Assembly (NCBI GenBank): GCA_013002625.1
Contig: JABDJE010000152.1
Span: 1-5,566, forward strand
Reading direction: 5' to 3'
Source of the DNA: Saprospiraceae bacterium
GTDB taxonomy: Bacteria; Bacteroidota; Bacteroidia; Chitinophagales; Saprospiraceae
Length of the DNA: 5,566 bases
Shown: positions 5,500 to 5,566 of the stretch, in pieces
Numbering within the stretch: the stretch's first letter is position 1
How the letters are laid out: each line of letters begins with the position of its first letter
Position numbers and translations under genes: made by a program
The notes under the pieces: generated by a model
Told to the model about the DNA's origin: nothing
The model's input: the letters and a program-made list of their open reading frames with translations, nothing else
Database searches by the model: none

Positions 5500-5566
5500 T
5501 TAAGCTACTCCGAGACTAAGCATTCTTTCCTTGATTTGTCCATATGGCGCGACGGTTCTATTATTG
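5500..5566 (-). CDS. 3' end of an unidentified minus-strand gene (cut by window edge)
   Basis: One minus-strand frame is open from the window edge (5565) to TAA at 5502-5500, giving the last 21 residues: NNRTVAPYGQ followed by IKERMLSLGVA. The amphipathic helix-like end and the terminator 25 bases downstream support a real C-terminus. Another minus-strand frame hits a stop at once. The piece is too short to name. Being upstream of and co-oriented with the tail-collar gene, it could be another phage- or injection-particle-related gene, but nothing in the 21 residues shows that. Confidence 0.5.
   Translation of the reverse strand, partial: NNRTVAPYGQIKERMLSLGVA

Noticed and set aside
1..5566. 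CRISPR array, tRNA, rRNA or insertion sequence
   Set aside because: No regularly spaced repeat series, no cloverleaf or rRNA-like sequence, and no transposase or paired terminal repeats were seen.

Overview
The window looks like a chromosomal segment of a member of the Bacteroidota, plausibly a Saprospiria- or Flavobacteriia-like lineage, but I cannot place it more exactly. Four things point there: AT-rich DNA with A/T-rich start regions and no clear Shine-Dalgarno sequences; a RibBA of the kind whose GTP cyclohydrolase half has decayed; a lipoprotein with an acidic CGDDD start and a GCTD..NYN..A..DDGSC motif; and only weak resemblance to the TAnnTTTG promoter element.

Left part (1-1661, minus strand): a GC-rich hairpin of unknown nature lies at the edge. 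It is followed by two directly abutting minus-strand genes. Upstream is a RibB/RibBA-type 3,4-dihydroxy-2-butanone-4-phosphate synthase (riboflavin pathway) whose C-terminal GTP cyclohydrolase II domain has lost all three zinc cysteines and other catalytic residues. Downstream is a PaaI-family hotdog acyl-CoA thioesterase. They are probably one transcription unit.

Middle (1662-3556, plus strand): a divergent gene encodes a short probable surface lipoprotein and ends in a good intrinsic terminator. A 194-bp spacer with three successive dyads then leads to an orphan NarL/FixJ-type response regulator (REC plus LuxR HTH). After that come 290 bp without a convincing gene. This stretch holds a weak terminator, a 10-bp direct repeat spaced exactly 30 bp apart, and several inverted repeats, and looks like a regulatory region for the next gene.

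Right part (3557-5566): a trypsin/V8-like serine protease with an intact His-Asp-Ser triad and no signal peptide faces a minus-strand gene for a phage-type tail fibre/tail-collar protein. The two stop codons lie on either side of a perfect 12-bp-stem terminator. Upstream of the tail-collar gene, across a minus-strand terminator hairpin, the last 21 codons of another minus-strand gene run off the window edge.

The housekeeping (riboflavin) block and the accessory block (lipoprotein, regulator, protease, tail-fibre protein) are probably unrelated. Whether regulator, protease and tail-fibre protein form one system cannot be decided here. Shared sequence elements near the regulator and the protease make a regulatory link possible but unproven.
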